From: Pseudomonas fluorescens
GTDB taxonomy: Bacteria > Pseudomonadota > Gammaproteobacteria > Pseudomonadales > Pseudomonadaceae
Direction: 5' to 3'
Assembly: GCF_902497995.1 (NCBI RefSeq)
Contig: NZ_CABVII010000004.1
Location: 62,001-126,000, forward strand
Length of the DNA stretch: 64,000 nt
Made by a program: the position numbers and the translations under genes
Shown: positions 26,352 to 33,879 of the stretch, one piece after another
Layout: every line of letters starts with the position of its first letter
How positions within the stretch are numbered: the stretch's first letter is position 1
Notes under the pieces: model-generated
Database searches by the model: none
What the model saw: only the letters and a program-made list of their open reading frames with translations
What the model was told of the DNA's origin: nothing

Positions 26352-27350
26352 ATGAAGGCATTTCTAATCGACCGTTATGGCAAGAATAATGGACGTGTAG
26401 GCGAGGTGCCCGCCCCTGAAGTGGGTGCACATGACGTCCTGGTTCAAGTGCATGCCACAAGTGTCAACGTGCTTGATTCAAAGATCAGTACAGGCGAATT
26501 CAAACTGATCTTGCCGTTCTCATTTCCGTTGATATTGGGCAATGATTTGGCTGGAGTGGTGGTTGGCGTGGGCTCAGCCGTGCGGCGCTTCAAGCCAGGT
26601 GACGAAGTCTACGCGCGCCCTCCTCAAGAGCGCATAGGCACGTTCGCCGAGCTGATTGCGGTGGAAGAAAATGCACTCGCGTTGAAACCCAAAAATATCA
26701 GCATGGAAGAAGCGGCTTCCCTCCCCCTGGTCGCTCTGACGGCCTGGCAGGTGTTGGTTGAAACAGCCAGGTTGAAAAAAGGCCAGAAGATCTTTATCCA
26801 CGCCGGATCCGGCGGCGTTGGCAGCATCGCCATCCAGCTCGCCAAGCATCTGGGGGCCTTCGTTGCGACAACCACCAGCACAACCAATGTTGAATGGGTT
26901 AAAGCGCTGGGAGCCGACGTTGTCATCGACTACAAGAAGCAAAACTTCGAAAGCGTTTTGCAGGACTACGACGTCGTATGGAACAGCTTGGGCGCTGATG
27001 AACTCGAAAAGTCGCTCACCATTCTGAAGCCTGGGGGGCAGCTCATTTCCATCTCGGGGCCGCCAACGCCGCTGTTCGCTGAAGAGCAAAAGCTGTTTTG
27101 GGGATTAGGTTTGGTGATGCGTTTATTGAGCAGCAGTACCCGCAGAAAAGCTCGCAAGCGGAACGTCAGGTATGCTTTCGTTTTTATGCGTGCGAGTGGT
27201 GCTCAACTGGGTGAAATCACTGCTCTCATCGAGTCCGGCATTATCAAACCGGTGATCGACCGATCCTTCCCTTTCGAGTCGACAGCCGAGGCGTTGAGCT
27301 ATGTCGAACAAGGTCGATCCAAAGGTAAGGTAATCATTAAGCTCAAGTGA
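26352..27350 (+). CDS. Zinc-independent MDR oxidoreductase (quinone-reductase-like)
   Basis: 332 residues. The N-terminal GroES-like domain begins MKAFLIDRYGK. The NADPH-binding segment is IFIHAGSGGVGSIAIQLAKHLGA near residues 145-167. It lacks the zinc Cys/His ligands of alcohol dehydrogenases, so it is of the QOR/enoyl reductase type. Last gene of the operon old yellow enzyme-SDR-hydrolase-MDR. GAGAGTTG lies shortly before the ATG. It reduces quinones or alpha,beta-unsaturated carbonyls with NADPH, which fits an electrophile-response module. Confidence 0.88.
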   Translation: MKAFLIDRYGKNNGRVGEVPAPEVGAHDVLVQVHATSVNVLDSKISTGEFKLILPFSFPLILGNDLAGVVVGVGSAVRRFKPGDEVYARPPQERIGTFAELIAVEENALALKPKNISMEEAASLPLVALTAWQVLVETARLKKGQKIFIHAGSGGVGSIAIQLAKHLGAFVATTTSTTNVEWVKALGADVVIDYKKQNFESVLQDYDVVWNSLGADELEKSLTILKPGGQLISISGPPTPLFAEEQKLFWGLGLVMRLLSSSTRRKARKRNVRYAFVFMRASGAQLGEITALIESGIIKPVIDRSFPFESTAEALSYVEQGRSKGKVIIKLK

Positions 27351-27413
27351 AATTCGAGAGCGTTGCCGACGGCTTAACCGGGTTGAAAGCTGAGCAAGAA
27401 AAGTTTCCTTCTC

Positions 27414-27470
27414 TGGCCCTTTTGTACTCATACCAAAATCACTTGGTCAGCCAATACTCGATGACAGCGG
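27414..27470 (-). pseudogene. Remnant of an mvaT 3' end (copy 2)
   Basis: The minus strand reads GPAVIEYWLTK and a stop at 27439-27441, matching GSATVESWLTK of the complete mvaT. The downstream GTACAAAAGGGCC flank is shared. An in-frame stop lies just before the match, so only about 12 codons survive. It separates the TetR/reductase module from the GntR/lyase module. Nothing else is seen between 27351 and 27562. Confidence 0.6.
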
Positions 27471-27562
27471 GGCCACATCAACCATCGCTCATGAGAGCAG
27501 GTACGCGGTAAGTCGCCCCTCATAAAAATGTAATCTCAGATTTTGCGGCCAAAATCTGCCTT

Positions 27563-28312
27563 TTACGTGGGCAGACTCCTTTCTCTCCTCATCTGTGAAA
27601 CCAAGGTAAATCTATCCTGAGGATGGGTGGTTTCCGACACCACCATCACAGCCCCCTCCTCGTCACGATACTGGCGAAGAATATTTAAACCTGGTGAACC
27701 GGCTTCAGCATTGAGGCTCTTCGAAATCTCCGGTGACAGTAGTACCGCACGTACCTGTTGATCCACTACATCGATGTGTCGACCAAAGTGCTTCTCAATC
27801 AACGCGGCTATCAGCTCGTCTGGATGCTGCTCGGCCAACTCGATGACTTCAGAGTAAATGTCTTGGGCATACACGTCAGTCCAGCAAAGCGGCGCACGCA
27901 GGTTCTCTTGGTCGACCCGAATGCTAGATACGCAAAAGTAATGTTCGCCGGGTTCCAGCCCCAACCGTTTCGCCAGCGCGATATCGGCCACGAAGTGCTG
28001 CACGCTCTGAATACTGCGCACTTGGGTTTCAGCCAAATGAACCAAGTCTGATACCGAAGCCAGCGACTGCGAATAGCCGCCCTTGGGTGTGACGGACTCA
28101 ACCCGGGTACCCACCCGTTTGCGCCGTGACACCAGCCCTTGGTTTTGCAATTGGGTGATGGCGGCACGAACCGTATGTCGGCTCACGTCATACAGCTCGC
28201 ACAGCTCGAACTCTGTGGGCAGCAACGTCCCGACCGGGAATTTCCCGCTGGAAATCCCTTCCATCAAGTCTTTTGCAACGACCGCATAGCGCGTCTGGTT
28301 CATACCTTTCAT
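27563..28312 (-). CDS. GntR-family regulator with UTRA ligand domain (HutC type)
   Basis: 249 residues from ATG 28312; the frame extends to 28405 across the operator, and ATG 28303 is also possible. Winged HTH: LLPTEFELCELYDVSRHTVRAAITQLQNQGLVSRR near residues 29-63, then a UTRA domain to the C-terminus (for example GLNILRQYRDEEGAVMVVSETTHP). It is divergent from the lyase-dctA operon with a perfect palindrome between, so it probably represses both. The effector is expected to be the lyase substrate or product, perhaps a dicarboxylate adduct. Confidence 0.88.
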   Translation of the reverse strand: MKGMNQTRYAVVAKDLMEGISSGKFPVGTLLPTEFELCELYDVSRHTVRAAITQLQNQGLVSRRKRVGTRVESVTPKGGYSQSLASVSDLVHLAETQVRSIQSVQHFVADIALAKRLGLEPGEHYFCVSSIRVDQENLRAPLCWTDVYAQDIYSEVIELAEQHPDELIAALIEKHFGRHIDVVDQQVRAVLLSPEISKSLNAEAGSPGLNILRQYRDEEGAVMVVSETTHPQDRFTLVSQMRRERSLPT

Positions 28313-28369
28313 CAGTCCCGAGCGTTTACCGAGTTGACAGTGTATCAGTGAGCACGTAAGAATTATGTA

Positions 28370-28390
28370 CGGACATATTAAATATGTCCG
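28370..28390. promoter_or_regulatory. Perfect palindromic operator CGGACATAT-TAA-ATATGTCCG
   Basis: The 9-bp arms are exact with a 3-bp centre, in the divergent promoter region of the GntR and lyase genes. Partial extra half-sites (TATGTACGG, AACATATC) flank it. It is the likely binding site of the GntR regulator. Confidence 0.75.
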
Positions 28391-28419
28391 ATCAATAACA
28401 AACATATCAGGATTACCTC

Positions 28420-29775
28420 ATGTCCAGCACCGTCTTCGACTCCGCCCTCTTTCGCGACATGTTCGGCACCGCCGAGATGCGCGGTGTGTTTTCCGACAAA
28501 GCCCTGATCGAACGCTACATCGAAGTGGAAGTGGCGCTGGCTCGCGCCGAAGCACGCTGTGGCGTAATTCCGAATGAGGCCGCCGAGCAGATCGCTGAAC
28601 TGGCCACCTACGCTTCCCTCGATATGACGCTGATGCAGCACGAAACCGAAATCGTCGGTTATCCGATCCTGCCGCTGGTTGAACAGCTCTCAAAAATCTG
28701 TGGCGAAGCAGGTCGCTACCTTCACTGGGGTGCTACCACCCAGGACATCATGGACACAGCCGTGGTGTTGCAAGTGCGTGCAGCGTTGGCATTGGTCGAG
28801 CGAGACATTCAGGCTGTTCGCGGCTTGCTGGCCGATCTTGCCAAACGCTACCGCGATACTCCGATGGCAGGTCGTACTCACCTCCAACACGCGCTGCCGA
28901 TCACCTTCGGCTACAAATGTGCTGTGTGGCTGAGCATGTTCGACCGTCACGCTGAACGCCTGGTTGAACTGCGTCCACGGGTTGAAATCGGTCAATTCGC
29001 CGGCGCGGCCGGCACCCTGGCATCGCTGGGCGACAAGGGTCTGGAAGTCCAGGAAGCCCTGATGGCGGAACTGGGTCTGGGCGTTCCGCAAGCTACTTGG
29101 CATGTCGCGCGTGACGGCCTGGCCGAAACCCTGAACTTCCTCGGACTGGTCACCGGCTCTCTAGGCAAAGTCGCCCTGGACGTCATGATGATGATGACCA
29201 GTGAGTTGGGCGAAGTGTACGAACCCTTCGTCAAAGGTCGTGGTGCGAGCAGCACGATGCCGCAGAAACGCAACCCGATCTCCTGTGAATTGATGTATGC
29301 CGCAGCCAAAGGTGTGCGTCAGCACGCAGGCCTGATGCTTGATGCAATGATTCAGGACTTCGAACGCTCCACCGGCCCTTGGCAGGCCGAATGGATCGCC
29401 ATTCCTGAAGCGTTCGCCTTGAGCGCGGCATCCCTCGGCCAGGCGAAGTTCATGCTCGCCGGCCTGGAAGTCCGCACTGAGCGTATGCGCAAAAACCTCG
29501 ACATGACCCAAGGTCTGATTGTGGCTGAAGCCGTGATGATGGGCCTGGCCCCAGCGCTCGGACGCCAAGTAGCGCACGACGTGGTGTATGCCGCCTGCCG
29601 CATGGCGAACGATGAAGGCACCAGTTTGCTCGATGCGTTGCTCGCTCAGGGCGAAGCCACCGCACAACTGGATATCGAGGAACTCAAGCGCCTGACCGAC
29701 CCGTCTAACTATCTGGGTCTTGCGCCGCAGATGGTCGATATCGCCCTCGCTCGTGAGGGTAGCGTCAAACGCTGA
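28420..29775 (+). CDS. Fumarase/aspartase-superfamily lyase (adenylosuccinate lyase/PcaB-like)
   Basis: 451 residues. The superfamily signature appears as GASSTMPQKRNPIS near residues 279-292; the other active-site boxes are HWGATTQDIMDTA and MAGRTHLQHALPITFG. Length and C-terminus fit the class that includes 3-carboxy-muconate cycloisomerase and argininosuccinate/adenylosuccinate-type lyases. It is beside a C4-dicarboxylate carrier and a UTRA regulator, with no protocatechuate genes nearby, so beta-elimination giving fumarate from an N-substituted aspartate or similar is more likely than muconate cyclisation. That is an inference; the substrate is unknown. Confidence 0.75.
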   Translation: MSSTVFDSALFRDMFGTAEMRGVFSDKALIERYIEVEVALARAEARCGVIPNEAAEQIAELATYASLDMTLMQHETEIVGYPILPLVEQLSKICGEAGRYLHWGATTQDIMDTAVVLQVRAALALVERDIQAVRGLLADLAKRYRDTPMAGRTHLQHALPITFGYKCAVWLSMFDRHAERLVELRPRVEIGQFAGAAGTLASLGDKGLEVQEALMAELGLGVPQATWHVARDGLAETLNFLGLVTGSLGKVALDVMMMMTSELGEVYEPFVKGRGASSTMPQKRNPISCELMYAAAKGVRQHAGLMLDAMIQDFERSTGPWQAEWIAIPEAFALSAASLGQAKFMLAGLEVRTERMRKNLDMTQGLIVAEAVMMGLAPALGRQVAHDVVYAACRMANDEGTSLLDALLAQGEATAQLDIEELKRLTDPSNYLGLAPQMVDIALAREGSVKR

Positions 29776-29846
29776 TTGTTTCGGGGCTCGGCAGCATCGA
29801 GCCCCTCTGCCTACCGCTCGCAAATAACAACAACGAGACTGCAGAC

Positions 29847-31064
29847 ATGACCACTATCAACAAAAAACCGTTCTACAAAGACCTGACCTTTCAGGTCATT
29901 GCCGCCATGGTGCTGGGTATTGCCTTCGGCTTCATGGCTCCGGAACTGGCGGCCAAGTTCAAGATTCTCGGCGACATCTTCCTCAAGCTGATCAAAACTG
30001 CCGTAGCTCCTTTGGTGTTTTTCACCGTCGTCCATGGCATCGCCTCGGCGGGCGATATCAAGCGGGTTGGTAAGGTCGGCTTGCGCGCGCTGATCTATTT
30101 CGAAATCGTTTCCACCATTGCCTTGGCCATCGGTCTGCTGTGGGGCAATCTGCTGAACATCGGCTCGGGCATGCACGATGCTCATCCGAGCAGCGCCACC
30201 GCAGCGGCAGCCAGTGCGGCGGTTGCCAAAGGCCACGCGCCTGCATCGACGATGGATTTCATCTACGGGATTTTCCCGGACAACTTCGTCGGTGCCTTCG
30301 CTGGCGGACAGTTGCTGCAAGTGCTGGTGATCTCGGTACTGTTCGGTTTCGCCCTGTTGGCCCTAAAGCCAGAGCGTCGTAGCGTAATCGAGGACGGCTT
30401 GAGCCGAGTTTCCGAATGCTTCTTCGAGTTCATCAACCTGATCATGAAGTTTGCACCGCTCGGCGCCTTCGGCTCGGTGGCCTACGCCGTCGGCAGTAAC
30501 GGCACCGCCGTGCTGATGTCACTGGCCAACCTGGTGCTGATGTTCTACGTCTGTGTCGCATTCTTCATCTTCGTGGTGCTGGGCGCGGTCTGCCGTATTT
30601 CAGGCTTCAGCCTGTGGCGATTCCTCAAGTACATCAAAGATGAGATTTTCATTGTGCTCGGTACTGCTTCCTCGGAAAGCGCCCTGCCACGCCTGCTGCA
30701 GAAACTGGAGAAATTCGGTTGCTCCAAGCAGAGCGTCGGCCTGGTGTTGCCTACCGGCTATGCCTTCAACCTCGATGGCACCTCGATCTACATGTCGCTG
30801 TGCGTGCTGTTCATCGCCAATGCCTACGGCGTACCGATGAGCTGGGAGCAACAACTAGGCACCATCGCCATCATGCTAGTGACCTCCAAAGGTGCGGCAG
30901 CGGTTTCCGGTGGCAGCTTCGTGGTGTTCGCCGCCACGGTGACAGCAATTGGCGTGCTGCCTGTGGAAGGCCTGGCGCTGCTGTTCGGGGTATACCGCTT
31001 CATGTCCATGGCCATCGCCACCTGCAACACCATCGGCAATAGCGTGGCAACGGTAGTGGTATAG
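29847..31064 (+). CDS. dctA: C4-dicarboxylate/proton symporter DctA, truncated at the C-terminus by TAG
   Basis: 405 residues, with FKILGDIFLKLIKTAVAPLVFFTVVHGIA, the LPTGYAFNLDGTSIYMS motif and ATCNTIGNSVATVVV, all typical of DctA in the inner membrane. Relatives have about 430-445 residues. After TAG at 31062-31064 the same frame continues for 27 codons (KWSGEFTEQTAKAEYSRVF...) to TAA at 31146, which looks like the missing cytoplasmic tail. The transport core is intact, so it may still work. It follows the lyase by 71 nt and probably imports its substrate. Confidence 0.88.
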   Translation: MTTINKKPFYKDLTFQVIAAMVLGIAFGFMAPELAAKFKILGDIFLKLIKTAVAPLVFFTVVHGIASAGDIKRVGKVGLRALIYFEIVSTIALAIGLLWGNLLNIGSGMHDAHPSSATAAAASAAVAKGHAPASTMDFIYGIFPDNFVGAFAGGQLLQVLVISVLFGFALLALKPERRSVIEDGLSRVSECFFEFINLIMKFAPLGAFGSVAYAVGSNGTAVLMSLANLVLMFYVCVAFFIFVVLGAVCRISGFSLWRFLKYIKDEIFIVLGTASSESALPRLLQKLEKFGCSKQSVGLVLPTGYAFNLDGTSIYMSLCVLFIANAYGVPMSWEQQLGTIAIMLVTSKGAAAVSGGSFVVFAATVTAIGVLPVEGLALLFGVYRFMSMAIATCNTIGNSVATVVV

Positions 31065-31211
31065 AAATGGTCAGGAGAGTTTACCGAGCAGACTGCGAAG
31101 GCTGAATACAGCCGAGTATTCGGGCGGAATCCGGAAGCGGCGCTTTAACGGTTCTAAGGTGGTAACTGGAAATGCCAACTCCCTCAGACTGACTATAAAT
31201 AGATAACAAAA

Positions 31212-31229
31212 AAGGCCCTGATGGGCCTT
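31212..31229. terminator. Terminator between dctA and mvaT
   Basis: AAGGCCC and GGGCCTT pair around TGAT, with A/T runs at both sides, so it can serve both convergent genes. Confidence 0.8.
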
Positions 31230-31248
31230 TTCTTGTACTCAAACCAAA

Positions 31249-31614
31249 TCACTTGGTCAGCCAAGACTCAACAGTCGCGGAACCGTGCGCTGCTTTCCAC
31301 TCCTTCAGAGTCTTGTGGTTGCCGCCTTTGGTTTCGACGACTTCGCCAGTGTGAGGGTTTTTATAGACCTTAACCTGGCGAGGCTTCCGAGTGCTGGCTT
31401 GAGGCTCAGCGACTGGTGCACGACGACCAGACTTCGGATCAAGCAGGTTGATCACGTCTTTCAGGCTGTAGCTGTAATCACCCAGCAGGGCGCGTAGCTT
31501 GGTCTCGAATTCGATTTCCTTCTTGAGGCCTACATCGCCTTTCAGCGCTTCGAGAGCCTGGAGCTGTTCGGCAAGGTGCTTTTCCAGTTGGCGAAATTCT
31601 GCGAGCTTGGACAT
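31249..31614 (-). CDS. MvaT/MvaU-family H-NS-like xenogeneic silencer
   Basis: 121 residues: N-terminal coiled coil (LAEFRQLEKHLAEQLQALEAL) for oligomerisation, a linker with SGRRAPVAEP, and the C-terminal DNA-binding part VYKNPHTGEVVETKGGNHKTLKEWKA with the GGN of the AT-pincer. MvaT proteins coat AT-rich acquired DNA and silence it. Its position at the edge of accessory DNA, and the two tail remnants at 22.4 and 27.4 kb, suggest it travels with or marks island insertions. This is probably not the main chromosomal mvaT, but that cannot be checked here. Confidence 0.9.
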   Translation of the reverse strand: MSKLAEFRQLEKHLAEQLQALEALKGDVGLKKEIEFETKLRALLGDYSYSLKDVINLLDPKSGRRAPVAEPQASTRKPRQVKVYKNPHTGEVVETKGGNHKTLKEWKAAHGSATVESWLTK

Positions 31615-31776
31615 GGTCGTTCTCTAGGTAGTTAGTCGCCTAACAATACACCAAAAACTGTAATTTGAATTGAACGTAAATGCCCCGCACGCCGCACCCT
31701 TTAATCATCAAATTGAATCAAAGAACTGCTGCAAGTTTTCCGTTGCTAAGAGGCGCAGATTCTCATAAATCGGCGC

Positions 31777-32676
31777 TCAAGTTGAATGAGTAGGTTGTCG
31801 GGTTGCTAGCCAGCAGACAAGTGAGCCCACGGTAACAAGCACTGCTCCCTGCCAAAACTGCGCATTCAAATGGGCTCCCAACCATACAGCAGCAAAAGCC
31901 GAAGAAAGCACTGGGGCGGAGTAAGAAGCGGTAGCCAATAATGTGAGATTCCCCCGCAAGATGCCAACGTTCCACAGCGCATAGCCGCCGGCCATTGCAA
32001 CACCGGCAGCGACCAGTTGAAGGCTGCTGCCCAGGGTGAACGCGGGAATTACCTCGCTGCTGAAAGCGTGCTTCAACCAGAGCACGCATGCAGTCAGGAT
32101 AAAGAACAAGACAACAAGACTCTGCCCACCCGCATACCGTCGAGTGACATTGCAGTACAACGCAAAGGTAATCGCACACGTCAGTGCGAGGCTGTAACTG
32201 AGAGGGTTGGACTTAACGTTAGCAATGATGCTCGGCAGAGATAACCCATCGCCGCTCACCACCCACACGATGCCGAAGAGAGCCAGCGCTGTACCTGGAA
32301 CGATTATCCAGCGAGCCTTTTGGCCGTTCATGATTATGGCAAGTAGGACGGTCAGACAGGGCCATAGGTAATTCACCACGCCGAGCTCGATAGCTTGGTT
32401 ACGGCTACTGGCATAGCCCAGGGCTAACGATAGGCAAACCTCGTAAGCAACGAAAAGAGCGCTTCCCAGGATCAGATAAAACTTTGGCGTCGAGCGCAGA
32501 CGCGGTCGCCCAAGAAATCCCACCAGCATGATTGCGCCCAATGAGTAGATCATTGCAGCGCCACCCAAAGGGCCGAAGATTTCGCTGACGCTCCTGATAA
32601 GCCCGGCGGCGGTGCTCCACAAAACAATCGCCACTAAACCACAAGCCGTGGCGGCCCTCTCACCTCCGATCTGCAT
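31777..32676 (-). CDS. YddG-type aromatic amino acid exporter (EamA/DMT family)
   Basis: 299 residues from ATG 32676, which has GAGGGGAAG directly upstream; the frame opens at 32721. About ten hydrophobic helices, two EamA halves, and the YddG-like SSRNQAIELGVVNYLWPCLTVL stretch near residue 96. YddG exports aromatic amino acids and some drugs across the inner membrane. It stands alone between mvaT and a small hypothetical gene, and no regulator is adjacent. Confidence 0.85.
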   Translation of the reverse strand: MQIGGERAATACGLVAIVLWSTAAGLIRSVSEIFGPLGGAAMIYSLGAIMLVGFLGRPRLRSTPKFYLILGSALFVAYEVCLSLALGYASSRNQAIELGVVNYLWPCLTVLLAIIMNGQKARWIIVPGTALALFGIVWVVSGDGLSLPSIIANVKSNPLSYSLALTCAITFALYCNVTRRYAGGQSLVVLFFILTACVLWLKHAFSSEVIPAFTLGSSLQLVAAGVAMAGGYALWNVGILRGNLTLLATASYSAPVLSSAFAAVWLGAHLNAQFWQGAVLVTVGSLVCWLATRQPTHST

Positions 32677-32833
32677 CTTCCCCTCTCGCCCAAAAAATGG
32701 GGAGTCTACTGGATTGAGCAACGCCCCAGCAGCGAGATGAGGGTCGAAGTACTCAAGCTGAAAATCTCGGCACGGGATAGTGGATAAAGATCAAGGATCC
32801 CCATAGAGGTGAGCCCGGGTTCGTTGCCCTGAT

Positions 32834-33082
32834 TTATTCGCCCTCTGCTGAGAGCGGTGAATTGAGGTCAACTTCCACCTGACCGACTAGCGAAGTGATG
32901 CGAGAGACCAGACGCGTATCTACCGGCTGAATGCGCTCCGGGTGCGCATACATGTCAGCCGCCAACTGTTCGAGAGCTCTGGATACGGAGGGGTGAGCTT
33001 TCATCGATTCACCAAGCGCCGGCGAGATGTTGCTCTGAACGCGGTTTGCAGAGGTGATGATAGGGATAAGAGGATCATTCAT
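32834..33082 (-). CDS. Hypothetical protein, 82 residues
   Basis: Small acidic protein beginning MNDPLIPIITSANRVQSN, with an AAGG before the ATG and no membrane segment or signal peptide. The helical middle (ESMKAHPSVSRALEQLAADMYAHP) looks like a folded domain. I do not recognise the family. It stands alone between the exporter and the palindrome region. Confidence 0.6.
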   Translation of the reverse strand: MNDPLIPIITSANRVQSNISPALGESMKAHPSVSRALEQLAADMYAHPERIQPVDTRLVSRITSLVGQVEVDLNSPLSAEGE

Positions 33083-33183
33083 GCCCCAACCTTATCTACT
33101 GTTCGACGTCGCAGCAATAGCTGGAATTTCTGCCTATTTGGATGACGGGGGTTGCTCCGATTACAGGGGCTTTTTGAGGTGAG

Positions 33184-33223
33184 AAATTATGGCTCAGCAA
33201 TAATTATTGCTGAGCCATAATTT
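33184..33223. repeat. Perfect 40-bp palindrome
   Basis: AAATTATGGCTCAGCAATAA followed by its exact reverse complement, without a loop. It has no T-run terminator tail. It lies in the 240-bp gap between the 82-residue hypothetical and the exonuclease gene. The outer bases ATTATGGCT resemble the TTTATGGCT arms upstream of the XRE regulator at 39.7 kb. Confidence 0.85.
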
Positions 33224-33321
33224 AGAATAATCCGGTTTTTCCACTTCCCCACCGTTGGTGAAACTCCAATCTCCAGCAGTACATCGTCCAAAATCGATCG
33301 GCCTACGTCGTGATTACGATT

Positions 33322-33819
33322 CTATGGTGACAAAACAAGCCTGGAGGCCAAGACCTTGAAAAGTTCTGCAAGCATTCGCGCGTCCAGCAACGCATGGTGG
33401 GGCTGATCAGACAGGTCTACCTGTTCAAGAGCTTCCGCACTCAGCTGATTGAAGAGGCTTATAAGGTTGGTTGGTTTACTCACAACCTGGACTGGCCAGG
33501 GTTGATGCTCCGCGCTAGCGAGATCACAGAAAAAATCCCAGTCCCAATGTGGCGCATCTGAGCACACCTCAAGCTCCTCAGCGGAGCCGCTTAGAAAGCT
33601 TCGAAGAGAGGCTCGGGCCTCGACAAGCGACTGACCATATCGCAGACGATCGAGCTGCGGGAGGACGTTCTGGATGACGAAATCACTGCAGTCTTCGACC
33701 GAATAGGTATCCGTCAACTCAACGTAGAACTCATCGCCTGACTCCGAAACCAGCGCTAGGGATATCAGCTTCGAATCCTTGTTTAGCTGAGTGAATTCGC
33801 AATCTAGGAATATCTTCAA
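33322..33819 (-). CDS. DEDD-type 3'-5' exonuclease (Rv2179c-like)
   Basis: 165 residues from TTG 33819, chosen because relatives begin at the KIFLDCEF strand; a further TTG lies at 33837. The DEDD exonuclease residues are visible as D and E in FLDCEF, Asp in DWDFFCDLAS and the HHALLDAR box with His and Asp near the C-terminus. It would degrade RNA or single-stranded DNA ends. It lies just downstream of umuC in the same direction with a 42-nt gap and could share the SOS-controlled transcript. Confidence 0.75.
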   Translation of the reverse strand: MKIFLDCEFTQLNKDSKLISLALVSESGDEFYVELTDTYSVEDCSDFVIQNVLPQLDRLRYGQSLVEARASLRSFLSGSAEELEVCSDAPHWDWDFFCDLASAEHQPWPVQVVSKPTNLISLFNQLSAEALEQVDLSDQPHHALLDARMLAELFKVLASRLVLSP

Positions 33820-33879
33820 CGACCTAATCCTTTTCAACGATTTTTAGCGTGGCCTGTCTTCGGAGCCGTGTTCATCCCA

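Noticed and set aside
20592..31064. Genome-wide amber recoding
   Set aside because: TAG is used as an ordinary stop here (for example the ABC-F and TetR genes at 4946 and 22610), and only two interrupted genes are seen. Simple point mutations are a sufficient explanation.
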